A program made the position numbers and the translations under genes. From positions 40,360,658 through 40,424,657 of the forward strand of contig CM064433.1 in NCBI GenBank assembly GCA_032690845.1: a stretch of DNA of 64,000 bases, given 5' to 3'. The notes under the pieces were generated by a model. That model was not told the origin of the DNA. It made no database searches and saw only the letters and a list, made by a program, of their open reading frames with translations. The DNA comes from Eleusine coracana subsp. coracana. Lineage: Eukaryota > Streptophyta > Magnoliopsida > Poales > Poaceae. Shown piece after piece: positions 46,164 through 56,224 of this stretch. Each line of letters starts with the position of its first letter. Position 1 is the stretch's first letter.

Positions 46164-47832
46164 ATGGCGCTTTTGGCTATGTAGCAGGAGGTCAGAGAGA
46201 CCATTCGGGAGGACACAGCGGAGGAAAAAATGGTTGCGAGAGTCGGTGGAATGGTGCCGGCGGCGCTGGATGCAGTGAGGGCGGCCAAAGTTTTTCCAGA
46301 GCGATGGAGGGCGATCGCCGGTAACCTGGAGAAGCTCCGGGCGTGCCTAGTTAACCCTTGCATCCACGGAACTTGCCAGCTTGAAACAAACAACAAGGCG
46401 GTCTGCGGCGAGGTGCTGCAGTCGGTGGCAGACACGCTCGCTGGGGGCAGACACGCTCGCTGGGGCGACTGACCTCGCGGGGCAGTGTCGGGAGAAGCGG
46501 ACCATCGGGAAGCAGGAGATGCAGAGCACCATCGACGCGGTGGCCGTGAAGGTGGAGGTCAGCCTCCGCGACTGCGAGCTGCTCGTCAAGATCGGCGACG
46601 CCTCATCATCGGCTCCCGTAGACGCCACTAGTAGTAGTTGTGTGGACGTCCGGGAGCTGCAGCGACTGTTGGCGTGGTTGGAGATGAGCCACACGGAGGC
46701 GAAGAACCTTGCGTTGGAAAGGTTTCTTGAGGCGCTGAACAAGGACGAGAAGCGCGTGGTCTCCATATTCGACCGCGACAATGTCTCAACCGTGGTGCAG
46801 CATCTCACCGCGTCGTGGCCAGAGGGCGTCCGGGAGAAGGCTGCCACGGTGGTGTGCCACATCGCGGGGAGGCGCAAGTGGCTACTCGAGTCGGAAGTCG
46901 TCGTCCCGCTGCTCATCAGTCTGGCCGAGTCGGGCAGCCTCGTGGGCCGCCAGAAGGCCGCGGTAGCGCTGCACCATCTCTCCTCCACGTCGTCCAGCAC
47001 CCCGCGGGCCATCTTCTGGCTGGGTGGTGTCCCCCCGCTCATTGACATTTGCCGCCACAACCACAAGGAGGGTGGTGATAACGTGTCCCAGTCCGCCGCG
47101 GCTGGCACGCTCAGAAACATCTCCGCCACGGCGCCTGATTTGCGGCATTTGCTGGTGGCCGACCACGGAATCATCCGCGTCATGGTGGGACTGCTGCACA
47201 GCGGCGATGCGTTGCTTGAATCCAAGGAGCACGCCGTCGAGTGCCTGGAGAACTTCACGTCATGTGCCTACGACGACGCGTTGTGGCGGGCCGTCGTGTC
47301 TGAGGGCGGCCAGCACGCCCTGCTCCTCTACCTCGTCGACAACGACGACCGGCATGAGGTGGCGCTGAACGCGATCCGTAACCTCATCCGCATCATCTCC
47401 ACTACCAGCGGCTCGGTGGGTGACACGATGAAGCGCCTTGTGGGCGAGCAGGGGTGCATGCCGCTGCTGGTGCGGACGATGCAGGAGCACAACTCCATCA
47501 GCGCCCGCGAGGTGGCCGTGCAGATGTTGGCCTGCCTGGCGACCTATCCTCCCAACGCCTGGGAGATGAGCGAGGACGACAAGTGCGTGCCCGCACTAGT
47601 GCACCTGCTGGACCCGAGCCCTAATAATACCAAGGCCGCCAACAAGTACGCCGTCCAGTGCCTCCTCTCGCTCGTCTCCACCAACAAGCGCTGCCGGAAT
47701 CTCATGATCTCGCACGGCGCCAACAAGCACCTCAGAAGGCTCTCCGACTTGAACATCGCAGGCGCCGCGGATTTGCTCTGCAGGCTGGAAGGCGGCTGGC
47801 TATCAAGCCTCTTCAGTAGCAGCAAGCAGTAA
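46164..47832 (+). pseudogene. ARM-repeat gene 3, early stop and 19-bp duplication frameshift
   Basis: Homologous to ARM gene 2 along its length, with the same C-terminus (FSSSKQ). The ATG matching gene 2 (46164) is followed by TAG at codon 7 (46182-46184). The frame reopens at 46230 but shifts at a 19-bp tandem duplication (cagacacgctcgctggggg, 46429-46447, then repeated), which adds one base modulo three. The main ARM frame then runs open to 47832; its first ATG is at 46519, giving a possible 437-residue protein without the N-terminal domain. It has one copy of the ARM block that is doubled in gene 2, so it may show the ancestral layout. If the region before 'gtagcag' is intron rather than coding, the stop is harmless but the frameshift remains. 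Confidence 0.82.
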
Positions 47833-47991
47833 AGCTTCACTGCTTCTGTGTCCTTGTTGTAGTAGCTAGTACACTGCAATTTGTTAATTTCTTCTTGTGG
47901 CTGCCGGCTCTGTATGTAATGTTGTTTTGCTGTTAACTGAATCTACATATATATAAAAGACGCAACCCACTAAAGGTCATAACTTTTATTT

Positions 47992-48245
47992 TGCTGCAAC
48001 CACGTTGTGCCACATCATCTTGATAATCCAATCCGTCAAGTCATTTTTTAGTCCATCCTCACCGGTCACTCTCAAGGTGTTCTCTCTATTACCAGACATG
48101 GTTCTCTCTGAAAATTTTTGCTGCAACCATGTTGTGCACGTCATCTTGATAATCCAATCCGTCAAGTCATTTTTTAGTACATTATCACCGTTCACTCTCA
48201 AGGTGTTCTCTTTATTATCAGGCATGTTCTCTCCAAAAAAATCAA
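47992..48245. repeat. 127-bp tandem duplication inside the Helitron
   Basis: 'ctgcaaccacgttgtg...' at 47994 recurs at 48121, including 'cttgataatccaatccgtcaag' and 'ctctcaaggtgttctct' in both units. A minus-strand ORF over it shows the repeated LKNDLTDWIIKM peptide, but coding use is not supported. Confidence 0.88.
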
Positions 48246-48534
48246 TGCACTAATAATTAACAGCACACGTCACACTCCAATTTAGTTATCCACTTAACCA
48301 TTCACCCATAACAGACAAGCGCCATGAGAAACAAAGAGTCTGCATCAAATAAATATACATAAGCAAACCACCATGAATCCCCATCCCATCATCTCCCTTG
48401 AACCTATATATGATGCAAAATGTTACGATCTCTCTCTCTCTCTCTCTAGCAAGGCTCCTCCATCAAGTTCTCATTTTTTATTTGCTTACTTTTATTTATC
48501 TGGTCCTAACATAGACATGAGGGGATTGCTTCTG

Positions 48535-48592
<58 letters not shown>
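48535..48592. repeat. (TA)n microsatellite, about 58 bp
   Basis: An uninterrupted TA run, likely polymorphic. A CT run (48429-48448) lies about 90 bp upstream. Confidence 0.97.
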
Positions 48593-48594
<2 letters not shown>

Positions 48595-49115
48595 CTTTAG
48601 ATGAACCAATTTGTTGATTGTATCCTCAAAAACTTCTACAATACTGCTTAAGAATAAGAGCTTAGCCGTTCGCTGTTGGGGTATATTAAGAGTAACTTGC
48701 TCTCTATAGAGCATCACAACAACTTATTGCGTCAGCTTGCTCCAGCCCACTACCCTCTATTGTCTCCTTGCCTGCTACCAGCTTAACTGTTTTTTGTTTC
48801 TACTTGAATTGCACTTGGATTGCATTAAAAGTCACGTATCGGCACAATTATGTAAATTGACATCTTTTCCTGCTTCAAAGGATTATCACACATCTTTTTA
48901 TACTTTACTTTTTGAAAAGACATGAAATTCGGAGAGCTTAAGCATCAAGCAAGTCTGATGGAGCTGATAATAACATTATTGGTCAATGGGTTTATTTTTA
49001 AAATTAACAAACTTAATTTTTTAATATCATTTATCACTCTCCCGTGGCAACGCACGGGGTATCATCTAGTATAATTGTATAAGCCACCCCATAAGTCACT
49101 TGAAGTTTGAGATTC

Positions 49116-52100
49116 TGTCACAGAACTGCCTTACCACGGAGACGGCTCCATTCCAGGATCTTTCTTGGGTGGCGACACGCGCTGTGATACCCAATAGTAC
49201 AACACATGACAGAAAAATATAGTCGCAACAAGAACATAGGTAGAGTATAGAGTTTTTACATAAATCTAAATTTATATTACAAACCAGAGTTTTAATAAAA
49301 TAAAGTGCGGAAGCGAAATGTGTTCAACAGTGATTCAAATAGCTCGACGGATAGATAAGATACAATCGCCCTCTCACGGCGACATACAGTGAACAATCCT
49401 GTCATGATAGGTGTTTTGCCAAAACACCATACCGACAATCAAGGGACTACTCCTTGTCTTCGTTCGTGCATAGCTCCCACTCGATGTTCCAGCAGTTAGG
49501 GCGCTAGCCTTCCCAGTGGAATCTCCCACCGCCGTGGCAATCTCCATCCTAGTCATCTGAAAACCACATAGAGCTATGCCCTGAGTAACTAATTTACTCA
49601 GCAAGACTGATCCGACAAAATGGCCAACTATAGCCGACACCTAGACATGCAAAGGCTAGGGATAGGGTATATGTTGCTAGAAAGCCAGCCTAAGAGTGGA
49701 TCCTTATTTTTCAAGTTTTAGCAGCAAGTTGAGTTGTCATGCGGAATAATAAATTTAGTTTACACTAGAGCTATAACAATCAAGGTTGCCAAACAATGTT
49801 AATAATTTAAAGCAGCAGTATTAAACCCACTCATCATCTTAATGGCTTCCGACACTGTTCCGGAGCAGCGATCAAGTGGTACTCGTTACTGTAAGGGGCA
49901 GCGACTCGAATCGATTCACATCCTGCAGGAGAAACCTGCTTGCACGACCCATACGTGCTTCCTGGAAGCCGCATGGATTAACCTTTCGCTTACGGTACCG
50001 CAGGGTCTTCCGGGTCTAGACTCCCCCGAGAAGGGTCCCCCAACATGATGCGCTCTGTGTCGCCATCAGTGGGTGGATCGCTCCCTCCTCTCAGCCCTAG
50101 TTCCACTAAAGAAGGGAGAAGACTATCTTCCGACCAGGCAGTAGTCGTAGCTACGTCGGTTTACTGGGCCCATAACTCCAGCATGCAAACAGTACGTTCA
50201 AACTTGATCTCATAGGATCGGACACGAGGCGTAGCGTTAGGTGACTCGGATGGGTCTACCTCCTTGAAGACATGCTGTCCTTCCCTTTTCACCTAATTGC
50301 CCGTTCGGTCTTTATTGTGATTCCATCCACACCTTTCTTCAGCTGACATCATTCCCCAGTGGTAATATTTCCTGTCTACGAGTGGTCTCCATATCACTCG
50401 GTGAATGGCCGTCCTAAATTAAGCAGAGCGACTACCGTCCTGAGGCTAAATATCAGGAAAAAGGGGCCTACTACAATGCTAGGATTTTCATCCAACTCCT
50501 ATCACTTAATGCACAGACAGGCCTACACTCCTAACTAGTGATAGAGTAAAATTAAAACGGTTGGGATGCACTGGGGCTTGCCTGGGTTCTGCTCCTGGTC
50601 AGCTGCGACACCTCCGGCTCCTTCTGGCTCCTGCTCCGGTCCCATCTCCACGTGGTTCACTGCGTGATCTATATGATGCAAAAGATGATGCTTATGAGAG
50701 AAGATTCATGGCACTTCCTTAATAAATATATTAATGTATACTATTTCATGTGGAAGTGAGTGGGGTGTGTTGCTTAGTTCAGCAATGTAACGTATTTAGT
50801 GGAGGCATACGGTGAGTGCATTTAGTGTATTTCCTTCATGGACTCCAGTATTTAATCGATGACGTTGTATAAAAATATGGCGGGTCGCGATAACCGGACG
50901 GAGGTACAACATGTACATTACTAAGGTGTGCCGGTCAAGGCATTACCTACAGCTTATACGATGTTTATCATGAAAGACATAATAGTCAAACCCAACATAT
51001 CGGAATGAATTTATAACGCCCAGTGAATTATTAGAGCTACCATACCATTAATTATTTTAGCCTTGTTCTGGAAATCAAATGCACATGGGGATTTTACTGT
51101 AACTAGGTCATGCCAGGGGTGAATTATGACCCAAGTTTCATAGACATGCAATGAGCCAATAATTTTAGATAATTAAAATAAGGAAAAAGGTATTAATTTA
51201 ATTATGACTAAAATACAGAGACTCACCCCAAGACATTTTCCAGAGAGACTAGAAACTGAAACACATAATTGGTGGTCAAGTTTCAAAATTTTATCAGCTC
51301 CCTATAATTAGTTAGGAATTTATAAGGGTTTTCTTATTTATTTTAATCCTGAAAATAATACTAACATGCACCGCGGTTTAGCATTTTTCAACAATTGTAT
51401 GTGTCCAAAGGAACTCATAGAAATTTGGTTTGCTTAAAAATCCTTAGTGGTGAATTAGTTACGCATTTTACAAGTTGCTAGCAATTTCTGGAATAATTAA
51501 ACTGAAGAAACATACTTAATATGCTAGAGCCAATTAGATTTGGGCCACACAGGGGACTACAGCGTGAAAGGCCCAGATCCGGGTGCAGCCGCACTGGATT
51601 CGGGCCGTGTGGCCTGTGGTGGGGCACCGCCAGGTCACGTCGGAGCCGGGCGGCGCCGCGGGCCCGTGGAGCATGTCGCCGGGAATGGAGCTACCATCAC
51701 GAGCGCGGGGGTACAGGTGGAAGGGGGCTGAGCTCACCGTGGTGGTCGCCGGCGGTCGTCGGAGCTTCGGGGACGGAAGCTTGGTTGATGGATTGATGTG
51801 GGCCGCTCGGTGCGTCTCGCGGGACGAGGTGGGGTCGAGGTGGAAGAGGAGAAGCTTGCGCACGAACTGGGTCACCGGATCCATGCCGGAGCAGCGCAGG
51901 GCAGAGGTGCGGTGAGCTCGGCCGAGCTCGTCAATGGCGCCGGCGGTGGGGGGAGAAAAGAGAAGGAAAAGGGGGGCCGAATGAGGAAATGGGGGGGGGG
52001 GGGGTGCCGGTTCGGGGAGGCGTGGCCTCGGTTTCGGGGTGGTCGGCCCGACCGCCGGCGTACGGCTGCCACGCGGCGGCGAGGCGCCGGGCGCCCGGGC

Positions 52101-52618
52101 CCGCGCGGGAGGAGGAAGAGAGAGTGGTGGCTGACACGTGGGACTCGCTTCCCTTTTCTTTTTCGTTGGTTTTCGAAACAGCATTGGCTTAGTAATTTTG
52201 TAGATTTAAAAATATAGATCTCATGGGAAATCCAAAACTATGTACATATTCCTTGTGATGTACTCTATTTTAAAAAAATAATAGTACTCAATGGTTGTTA
52301 ATTGAATTTAAATGAGAAATTTTCAAAGAGGGGTAGTTTTGGACCTTTTAGGCATTTATTTGGGCCCCTAAATTAAGAGATAAAATTCTGAGAAATTTCT
52401 CAAACATCTAACTTGCTCTCCTCTATGACATATATTATTGTTGGGTGTGGACCATGTGGAAAAATCTATACTAGTAGTTCAAATGACATCTAAATTTGTT
52501 CGAATTTGATTTGAATTTGACTCAATTCTCAGTTCAAATTTTGGTTCTACATGCTCATGCTTGTGTGGAAAGATGCTAAGGAGTTGGCTTTGGAAGTTTC
52601 TGACTTGAGGGTGTCACA
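49116..52618 (-). mobile_element. Solo LTR A, Gypsy-type, 3.5 kb
   Basis: On the minus strand it begins TGTGACACCC and ends TGTGACA, flanked by the 5-bp duplication GATTC (49111-49115 and 52619-52623). It interrupts MITE copy B. It contains no gag or pol. Related in sequence and layout to LTR B (56225-59988). A lone LTR with intact target duplication results from recombination between the two LTRs of a full element. Long LTRs of this kind occur in Ty3/Gypsy lineages such as Tekay/Del in grasses; that lineage is inference. Confidence 0.8.
51991..52004 (+). repeat. G14 homopolymer in solo LTR A
   Basis: Fourteen G in a row within a GC-rich block (51530-52140) of the LTR. The matching position in LTR B has twenty G. 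Confidence 0.9.
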
Positions 52619-53139
52619 GATTCCCACCCATAACCTTTTTTATGTCAAATCCCCACCCATCCAATGTAATTTATTGCAAAAACCACCCCAGCTGACACAT
52701 GTTTAATTGGTTTCATATGATTTTATCAATATAAATTTAAAATAAAGCTAAGTTAAATAAGGTTAACATTGTTAGAAATTTTTAGTCTGTTTAATTCCTC
52801 TTATTTTTATGAAAATGTATCCAAATTTTAAATTTTATTATTGAACACTGTTCAAACTTTAATTGATATTTTCACTACATATCCTCTATAAAACAATATA
52901 TGAAGCTACTTTCAAATTTTTGTATTTTTGACAAGAACATCATTGGCTACTTCAAGTAAATAAAAACATATTGTATAAATTAAACATGTGCAAATTGGAG
53001 TGGTTTTTGTAACAAAACTCAATAGGTGGATGGAAATTTACAACAAAATGACTTATGGGTGTGAATCTCAAACTCTATCCCACTTATGGGGTGGTTTTTG
53101 CAATTAACCCTTTGTAATATAAAGTAGGGTCTTCTCTCT

Positions 53140-53884
53140 ATTTTTTTTATACCAAATATACTGTATTATATGTTAAGGACAGAGTACAAAGACCCAGAAA
53201 AGTACAAGTATACTGTAAGAGGATACAGAGAACAGCTATCCAAACCAAGAGCATAAAAGTCCCTAGAAAAGAAGAAATTACACAAAGGTCTCTGGACTCT
53301 TTGCTCGCCAACGGCTCCTAAATCCGCTGCCAGGCGACTCCGGTGACCTGCGAGTCCGATCGCCACTATCCCAAGGCTAGAGGGAACTCCATTGCACGAA
53401 GGCTTTAGACGTAGCCGAAGAAGACACCTGCCCGCGGATGGGATGAGCCATCGCTGAACGCCCAAGCGGCCGAGGCAGCGCCCCGAGCTCCTTCTGCCCT
53501 GAAACAAACCTTGCCGACGACGGCAACTGCCACCGCAGGGGAACCAAGGTTGTTCCATCCTCCGAACAGCCACAACAACCAGCAGCTTCCTCTCCATCCT
53601 TGAAACAAAAGACCGGCAACCGCCTCGCCTTGCCGACCAACAAGACGAAGCAACACCAGCACCCTCCACCCAGACATGGGGGCCTGACCTCCATGAGCTC
53701 GTCGCCGACGCCGGAGAGGAACGCCAACGAGGTGGGGAAGAGCTCGGAAGGACCTTATTCCTTTGTGCCGCCATCACCACCGCCTCGACGCCATCACCGG
53801 AAACCTAACCCTAAAGCTACAGGGACCTAAACCTCCAACCAGCGAGAGGATAGCAGCCTCCTCCAACCATCAACAGCCCGAAGG
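53140..53884 (-). mobile_element. Short non-LTR-like insertion in the ARM gene 3 3' flank
   Basis: An insertion of about 745 bp between flank pieces that are contiguous after gene 2 ('gtcttctctc|gcctttactaac', about 25090). On the minus strand it starts GC-rich and ends with 'tatttggtataaaaaaaata', an A-rich tail. Size, orientation to the gene and base layout resemble 21948-22733, though direct homology is not obvious. ORFs (53166-53780 minus, 53600-53830 plus) show no known domain. Confidence 0.5.
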
Positions 53885-55635
53885 CCTTTACTAACTACGG
53901 TCTTCTAAATAAGTTGAAGTGATATCTCTTGTTTACGTCGAATGATGGATGATTAGTTAGTTACATGTTTCTATAATCAATTTTGTACTCATAAATAAGA
54001 GATGGGGACGCTGAGTAATTAATAATGTTCCAAACAACAGACGCTGAGTAATTAATAATGTTTCAAGCAACCGGAGGCGGTTCATGACTGGGCGTTATTT
54101 ATTAGCATCATATATATCGAACCAATTTTACGAAGCAACCATCGCTTCCTGTTTTTTTGGAGCCCCAAGTACTTCCTCTCGATATTTTTTGTTGATGTTG
54201 GCGTCAACAAAAAAAAATGGAGGAAGTATAATTGAAGAAAATTCTCTGCAGCAGTGCTGTAAAGCCATTGATTTACAGGACCACTCAGATTTAAGCCACG
54301 TGTTATTGTGGCCTAATCTCAAAGCAGCCCCGCTGCCTGTCCACGTTTCGGCTCCTATGATTCGGCCGTAAGCCATATGGAGTCCAGCGAGCCGAGTTGT
54401 AAACGGAAGGTTATCGAGCCTAGCCTAATACGAATCGATCACAAAAAAAAAAAATGGAGCAGGTCCGCCGTCGATCATCAGATTCGATTACCGTCGCCAC
54501 TTATCCGTTGTGGCCCGCCGTTGCGAATGGCACGTGCTTGTCGACAGGGACGCTCCAGCAGCTTCTTTCTGGCCCCCCTCCCCGAACGGGCCTCCGTCAT
54601 CGAAAACAAGCACCGATCAACGCCGCCGCTCCGCTCCTCCCTGTCGGCCCCGCCCTCCGATCCAGCGTGCCTCCATCAGTAGACCAATAGCGAATGCCGT
54701 TCAACGCCGGTGCTTGGTTATCGCTGGTCACGTTCCCATTTATCTGATGCTAGTATAAATTTTATTTTCGATTGGTTAAAGCTGAAGACTGGATCGTGAA
54801 ATTTCATCTTCAATCTGTGAGCAGACCTGGTGGACAGTTACTTTCATTTGCATTGTTTGGCATTGGCAATAATGTGCCCAACAGTCAAACAATAGGGAAA
54901 AATTGGATTCGTGACATCTAAAGATTCAAGTTTTGGAAATTTATCATTGAACTTCTAAAAAGTTCATTTTAATACAGACTCGTTGCTATTGGCATTGACA
55001 AGCAAGGAAGACATCAGACTTTGCAGTTATAAATTTGATAGACTCAGCAGCCTGTCGTTGTATATAAAAAAAATATTCTAACGACACACCTTGTCAAAAC
55101 GTATATGAAATGCATGTCTGATTGCAAACCTAAAAAAGTTACAAATGGAATATTATAATTCATGGTTCCTTCAGATTCATAGAAGGGTCTCTAGTCTACT
55201 CATGTAGTGTGATTTCCTGCGCTTCATCAAAATGTAATTTTCGAGCAACTGATGCATCTTGGTGGACTCTGAGTAACAGTGGGAATTATCGTGGTCAAGG
55301 ACGATGAACTGCAAAATAAGATGACGTTAGGCAATACAATCGCTGCACTGATTGAAATTAGACATGTAAAAGCAGAATGTTCCAAGAAGACTTCAGTGTC
55401 TGCAGCCTCGTGCTCGGAGAAGTTTGTCCACAGCAACGGACGCGACCTGATCTGACCATGACATGATCTTGAGTTTCGACGCCGGGGGCGGATGGTAGCA
55501 GCGGACGGGAAATCAACTCGGCGCCAGCGGCAGTTGGTAGAAGTGGATGAGAAATTGACTCGCCGACGGCAACTTGCAGCACCAGCGGATGGGAAATCGA
55601 CTCGACACTTGCATGGGCACATTGTTTCTGCCCAG
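53885..55635. other. ARM flank end, then spacer without clear gene
   Basis: 53885-54175 is the end of the shared ARM 3' flank. 54180-54780 is mixed, with a GC-rich part (54470-54690) whose overlapping short ORFs are unrecognised; it could be leader or first-exon sequence of the hAT gene. 54780-55635 is AT-rich. No RNA gene or transposon terminus was identified. Confidence 0.4.
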
Positions 55636-56224
55636 ATTTAACCAAGAAACATTGTTTGAGGTGCAAATATTGTGATAAACTCTGCACAGCTGGGATTACA
55701 AGAATAAAATACCATCTTGCTGGTATCAAAGGTTTCAATGTTACAAAGTGCAAGAAAGTTCCACCTGCAGTGAGAGATGAGATGGTTGCTTTGCTCACAA
55801 AGAAGACTAGTGAAAAGGAGCATAAATCAAAGGAGAAACAAAGGGAGAGAGGTGAAATTGACCTAGATAAATCAGATTGTGATAGTGTTAGTGGAGAAGA
55901 TTCTGATCTTGGCAATAAGGTTATTGTGTTGAAGTCAAAGCCAACAAGAAGATCCACTAAGTGCTCCAGGTCTGCTGCAGGTGATGGTTCTACTTCTATG
56001 GAGAACTTCTTCAAGCCTTCTTCTATTGAAGAGACTGTGGCACAGAGAGGAATTACGCTTAGCAATAAGGTTCAAACAACATTAACAACTCAAAAAAGAG
56101 AAGAGAGGAGGGATAGAGCTTGTGAGTACATATGCCAATTTTTCTATGAAGCTAGCATTGCACACCACACAGTCACCCTTCCTAGCTTTGCGCATATGCT
56201 TGAAGCTATTGGACAATTTGGCAG

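Larger units (their letters stand above)
36610..47941 (+). repeat. Tandem segmental duplication, unit B
   Basis: Collinear with unit A as described there. Private to unit B are an inverted-repeat element (37492-37779), an RTE-type LINE and an L1-type LINE in kinase intron 2, and about 600 bp at 45230-45830. It lacks the Stowaway MITE and the 786-bp insertion of unit A. Coding divergence between units is substantial, so this is not a recent duplication or assembly artefact. Confidence 0.9.
47942..49069 (+). mobile_element. Helitron, 1.1 kb, in the ARM gene 3 3' flank
   Basis: It starts TCTACATATATATAAAAG at 47942 after host A. It ends with hairpin CCCGTG-GCAACG-CACGGG (49041-49058), 'gtatcat' and CTAG (49066-49069) before host T. 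These are canonical Helitron ends and the 5' end matches the Helitron at 25332. Non-autonomous. Contains a tandem repeat and a long TA microsatellite. Confidence 0.85.
49071..53110. mobile_element. MITE, copy B, split by a solo LTR
   Basis: The left piece is 49071-49115 and the right piece 52619-53110; together about 530 bp, the same size as copy A at 11633. The left terminus ('ataattgtataagccacccc') and the reverse complement of the right ('gggttaattgcaaaaaccacccc') show the same inverted repeats. The interior matches copy A in inverted orientation ('ttaaacatgtg', 'aataaagctaagttaaataag'). Confidence 0.78.

Noticed and set aside
53795..53815. Telomere-like 'cctaaccctaaagc'
   Set aside because: Only a single imperfect occurrence, inside a retroelement-like insertion; not an interstitial telomere array.
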